This document shows, in pieces, positions 42,225 through 53,900 of a DNA stretch of 64,000 nucleotides. The notes beneath the pieces were generated by a model, which did no database searches, was not told the origin of the DNA, and saw nothing but the letters and a program-made list of their open reading frames with translations. This stretch comes from Meandrina meandrites (Eukaryota > Cnidaria > Anthozoa > Scleractinia > Meandrinidae), in assembly GCA_963693305.1 (NCBI GenBank), contig OY855915.1, forward strand, positions 15,239,284 through 15,303,283, given 5' to 3'. Both the position numbers and the translations under genes were made by a program. How positions within the stretch are numbered: position 1 is the stretch's first letter; every line of letters begins with the position of its first letter.

Positions 42225-42490
42225 TTTGCAGTTCGAATTGGAATTTGGATTGGTTTTCAGGGGTGAGGATACCCTGTTCCAGGTTCTTGGTCAGTAAGGC
42301 CAAAAGCGGGCGAGCGCGATTTCGCCCTACCGACCGAGAGCCTGGAACAGGCTAGAGGGAGGAAAATCGGAGAATCCGGAGAAAAATCCTCGGAGCAAGG
42401 ACGAAAACCAACAACAAGCTAAACCCACATATGGCACTTGGCCGGAATCGAACCCGGGCAGCATTGCCTTGTCGCATGTTTTGTTCCCTA
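42225..42490 (-). mobile_element. tRNA-derived SINE split by a TA-flanked palindrome
   Basis: The minus strand has a B box GGTTCGATTCCGGCC (about 42442-42456) followed by CATATGTGGGTTTAGC and a CTCCGAGGATTTTTCTCC / GGATTCTCCGATTTTCC body, which I recognise as a common anthozoan SINE layout. The body is interrupted at 42271-42353 and resumes with CCTCACCCCTGAAAACCAA. Confidence 0.6.
42272..42352. mobile_element. 81-bp TA-flanked palindrome nested in the SINE
   Basis: CCTGTTCCAGGTTCTTGGTC at the left is inverted at the right as GACCGAGAGCCTGGAACAGG. TA lies on both sides (42270-42271, 42353-42354). Third member of the GCCTG/CAGGC group. Confidence 0.75.
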
Positions 42491-42916
42491 CCTGATCAAA
42501 ATACTACTGTAACAAATAACGAAGTTCAGGTAGAATGTAGAAGCGTTTAGCTATACCACCGTAACGATTCGATTTGGCGCCCTCCTCCCGATATGCCATA
42601 TGTCTCCAGTAACCCTTGTGTAACTAGAGGAAACCCCAAAGTTAACGAGATCGCGGTGTGTCATAACTGACAAGCAAGCTTGATGAAGCGGGGCCATTTT
42701 AACAGCAAACGATTGAAAAGAAATTTATCATATCCAAGGGAAATAACTTCGAGGTGATTGAGGAGTTACAGATATTATAAGTGAGTTTGAGATATATACC
42801 GAGGTAGAAAGTTCGTAAAAATATACAGCGATACTGTACATTAGCTGGTAAGATACATGTACTTTGATTCAGCAGGCAAGATAACTGACTATACAAGAAC
42901 CAAACGGAGAAAGAAG
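42491..42916. other. Upstream region of the small gene
   Basis: No clear TATA box. An in-frame ATG also exists at 42857, extending the small ORF by 20 codons. Confidence 0.4.
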
Positions 42917-43189
42917 ATGTCGCTTACACAAACAACTTTCCAAGACAGCAGCAGCATAGGGCAAAGCAGGTCCATTAGCTGTCACTCTTCTATCAAGGAA
43001 AGTGAATTTAACTCTGACGAAGAGACGACTGAAGTGAAAGAAATCACCAAGGAATTTGTGCTGAGGCAACCACTTCCCACATACCCACCACGTGTCCCTA
43101 AAGCCGCACCAGCTAGGCGCTATAAACACGGCTTGGCGTATGTTCCTTGTCCAGGAAGTTTTAGAGTCAGACATGGATTCCAGGTTTAA
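42917..43189 (+). CDS. Small hypothetical protein, 90 aa
   Basis: ATG 42917 has A at -3 and follows AAAGAAG. An upstream in-frame ATG at 42857 is less well placed. The product has a Ser/Glu-rich disordered first half and a C-terminal PLPTYPPRVPKAAPARRYK region with aromatic/basic residues (GLAYVPCPGSFRVRHGF). Composition and lack of repeats suggest a real single-exon gene, but I do not recognise a family. The minus-strand frame over the same bases is a shadow. It lies 1.7 kb before the NME/thioredoxin gene on the same strand, so it could alternatively be an exon of a longer gene. Confidence 0.45.
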   Translation: MSLTQTTFQDSSSIGQSRSISCHSSIKESEFNSDEETTEVKEITKEFVLRQPLPTYPPRVPKAAPARRYKHGLAYVPCPGSFRVRHGFQV

Positions 43190-43309
43190 CAATGCGTCTT
43201 AATTTTAATTGATAAAATACATATGAAAAGTTAGCCGCCGGTGGCTGTAAACGTGACAATTAAATATCGAGAATTCCTTCTATCCAAGGCTAAAAGAAAC
43301 TTTAAAAAT

Positions 43310-43580
43310 ACCGCAAAATTCCGGTTGTAAGTCCCCCCGGTTATCAGTCCCATCAATCTACCTGGAAACAACAACAAAAAAACCATCCGCTTATAAGCCC
43401 CAGGGATATAAGACCCCTCTGCTGGATGACAGTACTGAACAGGGCTAAATGTTTCGAAACGTTTTTTTAATTTCACTTGTAAGTCCTCTCCCCGGATATA
43501 AGCCCTTCCGTTTATAAGCCCACCTAAAACCCATTACAAAGTTGTATAAGCCCAGGGCTTATAACCGGAATTTTACGGTG
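43310..43580. mobile_element. MITE with ACCG(T/C)AAAATTCCGG ends
   Basis: Left ACCGCAAAATTCCGGTTGTA and right inverse of CACCGTAAAATTCCGGTTAT. The interior repeats TATAAGCCC. No clear target duplication. Confidence 0.65.
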
Positions 43581-44925
43581 TTATAAGAACCGAATGTTCG
43601 GTTTTTCTTATAATATTTTTGTAGTTTCTTTTTTTGCCTTTTTTAATCCTGTATTTTTAAGAATAATCATATATTATTGATTATGAAAAGTAGTTTTTTT
43701 AACCTCCTCCTCCTACATGTCCTAGGCTGTGCTATGTTAACTGGTAACTTAACTCAAAAATAGCCAGTAGCTGATCAAGTCCCAGTCAACATCTAAATCG
43801 TGAGGTGCGAAGCCGCTAAAACTACTTGTGACGTCATTATTTTTCACAACTGAAGATGTTTTACATGATCAGGGGGGGCCAGGCCACGCCAAAACGCAGA
43901 ACCTCTGTACAGACTGTAAGGACCACGCAGACTATGCAGACCACTGACTTTTACTGCAGTTTCTAGTATCAATCACATGAAGCCTTCAGAGCAAAAACAA
44001 ACCCAAGCATCTGCGCCTCCTGCTCCCGGCATGTTTCGTCGATTCTTGGGTACGATGACGAAATACTGCCAATCAATGGCATCATCGCTGGCTATATATC
44101 GACTGACTAACTACAAACCCAACAAAGCATAAATAGTTTACTGTGTATGTAATGTTTTCTATGTTGTCTAGTTGAATTTAATTTTGCGTTCTTTGTCCGG
44201 TTCTGTTCTTAGGAAACAAATGCAAACGGTTAGCACAACTTAAAGCAAGGGACCGCAAACGAAAATGCTGCTAATGTAGGATCCAACAAGGGATCTGATC
44301 AGCGTAAAAATGATAAATGACAAACAATACTGCAAGGCTGATCGTACTACATAAAAAGTAAACTTTGTGAGACACCAACACGACTAGAAACGATATAGCA
44401 GGATATAAACGGTTAGCGTTAGACCTATTTTTTAGGAAATTAAAGGTCTCAAACTAGAAAGCAATTTCGTTATACTCAAGCTATCGTGAACGAACCGTGA
44501 GATTATAACACATTATTAACAACGGGTTTGTCTTTAAGAAAACTGAGTAATAACCCAGAAACCCCCTGGAAATAAACGAACAAACAACTGAAGCAAAGTA
44601 AGTTAAGCTTATTTTTTTAAAACTTTGAGGTTGCGGATGCACAGACTGAGTAAATTTTTGCGTTTTCTGCATAGAGGCGGAGGTGATTTACATTCACTAA
44701 CAAAGTTCAACTTAAATCGCCTTGACTTTTTGCTGGGAAACTGGTAAGAACAAATACTCACTTGGTTGTTCTGTCCCGCGGCTGAAAGCGGCAAATAGCA
44801 GCCTCCCAGTGTTTCCATGGAAACCATAATTCTCATTTGTGAGCCTTCGCTCGAACTTCAGTCACCGGTCGAGTGATTATCAAGGATTTTTGGTTTTTCA
44901 ACACTTCTTTATACTATCAAATGAA
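43581..44925. other. Intergenic, upstream of the NME/thioredoxin gene
   Basis: No gene or clear promoter element recognised. Confidence 0.45.
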
Positions 44926-47900
44926 ATGGCAAAATCTAAAGGAAAGATTGAGCTTCAGGTTAGTACGGTGTTTTTTTTTTAAATTTTGAATCGTATGATG
45001 AAGTCATGCGGCAACAAGTTCATCTTGAAAATTGTTTTAGTGACGTTTCTGCCGTAAATAATCCATGGAGGTAAAAAAACTATGCATGGCTTTAATTTAA
45101 GTTTTGAGATTTTGAGACCCGGGTTTGACAAATAGAGTGAACGTAAACAATTTTAGTTGCTTTCTTTATCAATATTGAATCACTTCCCAGAACAAGACCG
45201 AAGCAATGAAGTGAGAAGTGAATCTGTAAACATCTCTGAAGTTAAGCTTAATAACCTATAAATATGAGCTTACATATTCGCCCGATGTGTGGCAGATAAT
45301 TCTTATTTTTTTCTTTCCATAATTGCATTTTGCGTACCAAACTCTTGGGAAAAAACTATGAGCTTTAAATCTTCACGCATTGAGTATATCTTTTGTATTT
45401 GACTTCTCGAATCGATGACCATTGTAAGGTAATATAAATATCCAGAGTGTTGATCTCCATTTCTAAACGTGTTACTTTAGCAAACATATCTAACAATGTA
45501 ATTCCTGGTTTGTTGGCCATTCCTTTCTCGTCAAGGTAACCAGATTTTCTAATTGTGTTTGACATTTTTCCATTAACCAAAAGTCTTTGAAGTTTATGAA
45601 AGTCGAAAGAAACAAGCACAAGAAGCCATACTTTGCTCGCCATATAAGCTCAACAGTGGTGCATTTTTTACCAGATTTACATTTTAGTGTTTATACAAGA
45701 TGTATAAAGCAGTGAGAAAATATTTATAATCTATCTACCTGCCGTGAAACTATTAACAATTCGATAAACATTAACCATATGTGGTTAGATATGAATAAAA
45801 TTAGTATCTTGGAGACCATTTTGTATCCAAGTGATCTTTGAATTCAATATGGCGTACATCAAGAAGAATCCAGAGGCGCAGAGACCATTACAGGCAAGAC
45901 ATTCATTGAAGTTAATATGTCTGATTAGGTGTACGAGTACAGGGAATGCATCAAAGAATTGTGGCACTGTGAGATTTGGAGTGTTATTGCTAGCGGTGCA
46001 TCAGGCTAGATGAGATAGCAATCATCAGTTGTCTTTTGTACGATTTGGAAGCGTTGTGACTCAGTTTAATGTAATCGCAGGTTTATACAAATTCGGATTT
46101 TGTTACTGTGAAGTTTATTGCTTAATTTTTCTATGAATAATGACTAGTACATAAGTCAGCACGGAAAAATTGTAATGACAGAATGACTAGCTCTCAGGGG
46201 AATACAGCGTCGCGCGGGAAATCCGGGGGTAAACAAGCTAAGTCGACATGTAAGCTGACTTATACACAATTTAGACCATTAATTCTGAATCGTTTATATA
46301 TTGGAAATTTCTTTCTTTTTTGGTGATCTTGTCCAGGTATAGGCTGTCTCTTTTCCTTTCTAGTCTTTTTATATACGTAAATAGACAAAATTCCTGTTTT
46401 GCTAAAATTTACATATTAATAGTTTGCAGGTAACTCATAACAAGCACTCTCACCGGCACATTACTTTTTTTCAGTCAGTGCTCTGTGTGCTAAACTGTAG
46501 AATTGTAGTTCTTTTTATGTTTAAAGTTAGGATGATAATCTATTTATATAATAGGTAAAGTCTCTATACGAGCCAAGCGGCCCATCAGGCCGGAGCTTAT
46601 GCCGGTTTCCGTAGCATGAAGCGACTAGGAGTATTGCTACTCCCCCCTGGATGGGATGCTAGTCCATCGCAGGGTTACCCCCAGCAGTAAATTCGCCGGT
46701 ACCCATTTATACACCTGGGTGGAGAGAGGCACTATGAGAGTAAAGTATCTTGCCCAAGAACACAACGCAGTGCCCCGGCCAGGGCTCGAACCCGGACCAC
46801 CCGATCCGGAGTCCAGCGCACTAACCATTAGGCCACCGCGCCTCCCACCTATAATATTTTTATGCAATTTTCAATTTGATTATTCTTCCAAATATTATTA
46901 CAGAAAATGGTGCCAAAGGCAGCATCCCTCTAGGGGAAATCAAGCTAACAGCCGGGTATTTTCCCTGGCTCCCTGCTATTATCTACTTCCCTGGTAAAAA
47001 TATTTGGGCTTTTCATGTGTCACAAATAATATAAACCAAATGTTTTCATGTTCATGCAAAAATTAAAGTGATCCCTGTTTAGGCTGTTGTGCTCAAAAGA
47101 TGTAAAACTGCAGAAATTTGACTTTAGTGTTGCCACGTCTCAATATAGCTCACAAAAGTTTCATCTGTTAAAAACCCAACTAGAGAGCTAAAAACAAAGA
47201 CGGACATTTACTTGAACACTAAAAGAATCAGGTAATACAAGTTGATTCACAAATTATGTCAGGAATTCTTTGTTCACAGGTCACATTTTAATCTAATCAA
47301 AGGCCCTATGAGGCCACGACTGTTTTTTTAAGCGATGATGTCATCGTTTAATGTGTTCGTGCGAGTTCTTGTCGCTTTTATTTAACAAGTGACGAATTAA
47401 ATCGTCGAAGTCGAACGTGCATCACTTGTAAAGATCTATACGGATATACGTTGTTTTTCATTTTGTTTTGCATTGGTTGTAAAAGAAGCAAGCTCCAAGC
47501 AGACAAATTCAAGTTTGCGTGTTTTCGTGCTAGCGTGTGTACACTCTTTTCCCTGTACAGCGTGTACAATTGATGTTCAATTTCCGGAATGTGTTTTGAT
47601 AATGCCATGAGCATGATAAGTTTGATCTTGCATTCTTTGATTGCTGTGAAGATTAACGTCGCATAAAATTTATTTTGAAATCGGCTGCGTTGACCTTTGT
47701 TGCGTGACACTGATAATCATCTGTCAGCTAGCGATTACACAAACTTCGCTTTCAAGTCTGATTTTGTGGTGAACTCAATGGCACGTGGAACAACTTTTTG
47801 GTGGAATTCAATTGCGTGTATATCTGGATAACTTTGGGGGCAAGTTGTTTTCTTCTATGTATTTTTCTATTGGTGTTTGAAAACATATGATCACTGTTAA

Positions 47901-50900
47901 CGATCCGCACATCGTCTTTTATTTTAATATGCTTTTAAAATATGACTTTGCCTGTCTTCTGCGACCGCTATTTTGGTTGCTTATACTGCTAGTTTTGTTC
48001 CTTCTTTACTTGCGGTAGGGTCCTCTGGCTTTTGGGATAGGTAGTCTTCTGCTAGGAATAAATCTCGCTCCAGATTTTATCTCGTCGTTGAAACTCGAGT
48101 GTTCTCCGCTGCGACCTGTGCTGATAATTTTGCTTGCATACGATGAACATTTATCTGTTGTGGGTTATAAAACTCAGCAAGGGTACTTCTTAACTCCGAG
48201 GCCTATAAAAGGTGTTTGAAATGCATTGATTTAGGTTGTCGCTGTGAAGCACACGATGTAATTGTTCCTTCTTGTCGCTTCTATTTAACAAGTGACGAAT
48301 TAAATTGTCGAAGTCGAACGTGCATCACTTGTAAAGATCTATACGGATTTACGTTGTTTTTCATTTTGTTTTGCATTGGTTATAAAAGAAGCAAGCTCCA
48401 AGCAGACAAATTCAAGTTTGCGTGTTTTCGTGCTAGCGTGTGTACTCTTTTCCCTGTACAGCATGTACGATTGATGTTCAATTTCCGGAATGTGTTTTGA
48501 TAGATTGCTGTGAAGATTAAGCGTCGCATAAAATTTATTTTGAAATCGGCTAGGTTGACCTTTTTCACGTGACACTGATAATCTTCTGTCAGCTGGCGAT
48601 TACACAAACTTCGCTTTCAATTTCGCTTTCACCATCACATGCAAACTTAGAAAATTCTGTTGATTTTTCTATAGGGCAGAGACAACATACACCTGATTTA
48701 AGGTAAAATAAAAATAAAATATGTTCGCAATTGATTTTCAAATTATCATCACATACCCATCAAAACAAAACCATCAGCACCTAAAGTACAATGGTCTGTC
48801 ATTGCTCTTAATAAACCGCAACGTCAAACTGAGAGTAGCGTTATATGTAGGTCTGCCAACCATCTGTCAACGGCATAAAAATACTGCATGGGAGCATTGT
48901 TGTTCGTCTTTGTTGAAGCAATTTGTTCGGAAGCTTTCCTTCGGTTTATTATTTTTCCCACAGTTGTGTTAAACATCAAACAACCGATGTTGTCATGTTT
49001 GATTTGCCGATTCTCCTGCAGGCGACTAGAACTTAAAATAGATCTTTCGCAACCACAAACCTGTGGGATGCCAGAACAAACTTATACTAAAGTCAGTACA
49101 GTTGGCCTGGTTCTGATATCATGATAAGAGGAAGATTATTTGTCCTAAACTCTACAGTCACAACAAGAGTCTTGGCTTTTTGAGCGCAGTTCCCAATGGC
49201 TTTGCTGAATTGTATAAAGTTTGTACGGCTAATTATATTGATGTTGTGTGATGTTTTTATCGCCGATGATTGCAATTTTGAACCATGAAGTCTGATTTTG
49301 TGGTGAACTCAATGGCACGTGGAACGACTTTTTGGTGGAATTCGATTGCATGTATATCTGGATAACTTTGGGGGCAAGTTGTTTTCTTCTATGTATTTTT
49401 CTATTCGTGTTTGAAAACATATGATCACTTTTAACGATCCGCACATCGTCTTTTATTTTAATATGCTTTTAAAATATGACTTTGCTTGTCTTCTGCAACC
49501 GCTATTTTGGTTGCTTGTACTGCTAGTTTTGTTGTTCCTTCTTTACTTGCGGTAGGGTCCTCTGGCTTTTGGGATAGGTAGTCTTCTGCTAGGAATAAAT
49601 CTCGCTCCAGATTTTATCTCGTCGTTGAAACTCGAGTGTTCTCCGCTGCGACCTGTGCTGATAATTTTGCTTTCATGCGATGAACATTTATCTGTTGTGG
49701 GTTATAAAACTCAGCAAGCTAAGGGTACTTCTTAACTCCGAGGCCTATAAAAGGTGTTTGAAATGCGTTGATTTAGGTTGTCGCTGTGAAGCACACGATG
49801 TAATTGTTCCTTCTTGTCGCTTCTATTTAACAAGTGACGAATTAAATCGTCGAAGTCGAACGTGCATCACTTGTAAAGATCTATACGGATTTACGTTGTT
49901 TTTCATTGTGATTTTCATTGGGAGTAAAAGAAGCAAGCTCCAAGCAGAGAAATTCAAGTTTGCGTGTTTTCGTGCTAGCGTGTATACACTCTTTTCTCTG
50001 TACAGCGTTTACGATTAACGTTCAATTTCCGGAATGTGTTTTGATAGTGCCATGAGCATGATAGGTTTGATCTTGCATTCTTTGATTGCTGTGAAGATTA
50101 AGCGTCGCATAAAATTTATTTTGAAATCGGCTAGGTTGACCTTTGTCGCGTGACACTGATAATCTTCTGTCAACTAGCGATTACACAAACTTCGCTTTCA
50201 ATTTCGCTTTCACCGTCACATGCAAACTTAAGAAAATTCTGTTGATTTTTCTGTAGGGCAGAAACAACATACACCTGATTTAAGGTAAAATAAAAATAAA
50301 ATATGTTCACAATCGATTTTCAAATTATCATCACATACCCATCAAAACAAAACCATTAGCGCGTAAAGTACAGTGGTCTGTCATCGGTCTTAATAAACCG
50401 CCACGTCAAACTGAGAGTGGCGTTACATGTAGGTCTGCCAACCATCTGTCAACGGCCTTTTGTTTACATCTGATCGACTGAAGGAGTGAAGGAAGGATGG
50501 CTTCAAATCGCCACCCCTTCTGGTCCGTAACTCCCGTTTTGCATACGCAAAAACAGTCGTAAAAATTGCATTCACATGCATATGAAAAGATCTCAAAATT
50601 GGGAATCAGAAATGAAAAAAAAAATAATGGGCTTAAATAAATCAGATTTCATGAAAAAAAAAAACGCTTTAGGTACTTTTGATGTTGCCATGGCAATGTC
50701 ATAATAGCATGCAGGTACATGCATGGCCAAAAATCACAATTTTGATATAATTCTTTAAATTTTCAAGTTTTTTTAAATTGTAAACAGACCAGTATGTTCT
50801 TTACCAAACTAATATTTGTTCCTTAAATTTTACTTGAAGGTTGAAATTAAAACACAAGAGCAGTGGGATGAGCTGTTATCAAAGGAAGGACTGATAGGTA

Positions 50901-53900
50901 AGTACATGAAAGTCAATGTAGGCCAGATCTGGTAATGTTCATGTTTAAAATTAATAAAAAAGTCTGAAGAAGATTTTTTTTAGTAAGAATTGTTGTGCAT
51001 CATTTTTACAGTCAACGCGCCTCACACATGAACGCTCGGCGACGTAATGTTGCAATACTCATGTGAAAATTTCATAAATGAATTTGATCGGCATGCCTTC
51101 ACCACAAGATTGAAAGATAAGGATCATGTTTCGAATAATCGAATCATTCAGTTGTAGATTTTTCTGCTGAAACGACTGAAAATATGAAAAATGCATGGCA
51201 AATATTCTTATAAAGATTAAGACGGAGAGCAACAGACACGCTTTTTCGTCTAATTTGTTGAGCGAACACGACCTTATCTAAGCAAAAGGCCCAAAGCATA
51301 TCTTTGACGACCTTTGAACTTCAATCGCTGGTTGTACTCGATAACCGCTACCAAAACATGCAGTTGCCGGAAGTAACAATAACAGATCCTTCGTCGAAAA
51401 TTATTGAGCACTGACATTATGTTTAAATAATCGTCTACCTTTGCTAGGTTTTCTGGTGTCATATATTCACTCAGGATACTGGTAAGTTTCTTGTAAGTCA
51501 TTCCCAACTTCTTGTTCGTCTCTATTTGTTGGAACATTTGCCAGTGTACAATTACATTTGTGCAGTTATGTTAAGTTTCTCACGGATTTCGGAAGCATAA
51601 AGACTTGGCTTTTGGAGCTTTTAAATTTCGATTACTTCAGGAAGATCAACTGTTGGTTAGGCTCACTGCCTCCACAAGAAAATGCCTACGTTGTGCTGTG
51701 GAGGGCAAAGTGTTTGCACGACTTTGCGAAGCGCTCCTTTTGTTACTTCCGTGTTGCAGGAAATCTCTGATACCCTTTAATATTCCATTATTGTACAGAT
51801 CAACGATCTCTTCCCTGACACACAGAAGCAGTGGTTTAGCGGGCTGGTTAAATCCACCAAGGAAATTTCTAGCCATTCTGGGTCTACATGGAAAGTGACT
51901 ACCACGAGCGAACGAGCGCATCACGCATTCGTGGTCTGTCTCTCAGTTCCGTGCGAAAAAAAAAAAGCACACAGCCACAAAATAATTTTTAAAAAATTAT
52001 CATATGAAATAACGTCAGATGTCCCCTTTTCAATTATACCATGGGTTTTCAACTATTTTCAATTTGATTCACAATTGTTCGGTTGAAGGTTCGACGAATG
52101 ATTTCATTAATTGAAAAATGAAATCGGTGAATGAAATATTTTATAAATGTCTGAAGTTGAGCGTTCATGCGTGAAGCACGTTGACTGTAAAAGTTCATTT
52201 GTTCCTCTTTAAACATGCACCATTGACAGTAATGAACCAAAGAGCAAAAGTAAGCTGCTTGAGCTCCAGACGGCTGGGGCCAAAACATCGCCAGCTGTGT
52301 ATAACGCATCATGTGCTATTTTAATTTTGTGTTTTTCTGTTAAGCACAGGCACAGTTTGATTTTTTGGTTAGTTTTGCTCTTAACCATTTCTGTCAATAG
52401 TTGATGTGTACTTTTTGCCAGGATTTTGTTTCTGCTTTTGCCTTTCTTATCAGCAAAAACTTTGCCTAATTTTTTTATATCATTTGCCTTTTTCCACTGC
52501 TGCACATATAGAAAGTATTTAGTTCATGCTTGAGGTTTCACACACAGGACCATTCTGCCTTCGACACTAACCTGTGAAGGCTCTTTTTGTTTCTCCAATG
52601 TAGGTTTCACCACATGTGCACTCGGCGTATGCATGATAGATGATATTTGATTTGTGCTGATTTTTATTCTTGTTTGCCATAAGATGATAAACATAAATCA
52701 CTCATCCAGAAAAGTATTCCACAGTTTGTTTATAAAACATTTGAAGAGTCTCTCGTTGTCTTGGGAGTAGGGTTACTTGACCCATACAATCCTCCTTTCT
52801 ACAGCTGGTACATAGGTGACTGGTTCTCAAAGAAAGTAGAAAATGAACCCAACTAACTATTCGAATGCCTCAACTTTTACCATTAAAACATCAAATTCAC
52901 AGTCAAGGAAAAGTCCAACCATTTCTTTTATTCCTGGACACCACGTTTAAGTATCAAGACCAAACATTCCACTGCCGTGTAAATCACAAACCAGGCAAGG
53001 TCCAAACCCCCTTGTCCTCCCAAGTACCTTTACTAATTGAAAAAGAAACAGCATCATGCCCTCTGGCACTACATGGAACAAAGCAGATATCAACCAATCT
53101 TGAATTTGACATAGAAATCACCAAAAAAGCTATCTCAGAGCAGTATATCCAAAGCTACAATCAAACAGACAAGGAAGAGGGAGGTTCAAAACCCAGGATA
53201 TATGTTTGAAGAGAGAAAGAAAGTATTTAATATCAACGTTACCCTACTCTCAAGCCAACAAGATTGGCAAACATTTTATAAACAAACTGAGTACTTAATA
53301 ATTTATGGATGGGCTATTTATTTTAATTGATCATCCTATAGCAAACAAGGAAAATCAAAAGTTTGTTCAATCTTAAACATAAAAACAGGCACAAATTAGA
53401 TGTCATCTTAATGCCGAATGTACTTGTGGTGAAACATACATTCGAGAAACAAAAAGAACTTTGCCATGCAAAAGGCAGGAAACGAGAACATTAAATCTCA
53501 CAACTTCAAACCAACCCGTCATGTCACAAAAGATCCAACCCACATGCATACGCACACAGCATCGCATGCACCACTTTTCAGAGGAAAATAATAGAGGGCC
53601 TGTTAGATGTAATTGCTCGAGAAAAACCAACTTTAAACAAACAAGTACATTGTTTTGTTGCAAAACTGTTCTCCTTGGGAATAACCTAATTGAACAAAAC
53701 CAACTTGTATGTAAATTTTCACCACTTATTTAATACCACTGATCATGACTGCACAGTTGAAAACGTTTTGGTTTTAGAACTTTAATTACATTTTTAGTCT
53801 TTTCATAGACAAAAATTTTAACAGGCAAATATTATGACAACATTATCATTATTATTATAAAATGTTATTAATTTATTATTAATTTAATGCTGTCTTAATT

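Noticed and set aside
48216..48500. TATA-driven small gene starting at ATG 48216
   Set aside because: The ATG is only about 6 bp after the TATA box, upstream of any normal start of transcription, so that start codon would not be in the mRNA.
47754..50456. LTR retrotransposon with 1.1-kb LTRs
   Set aside because: Units lack TG...CA ends, and no primer-binding site, polypurine tract or target duplication is seen. A third partial unit also does not fit.
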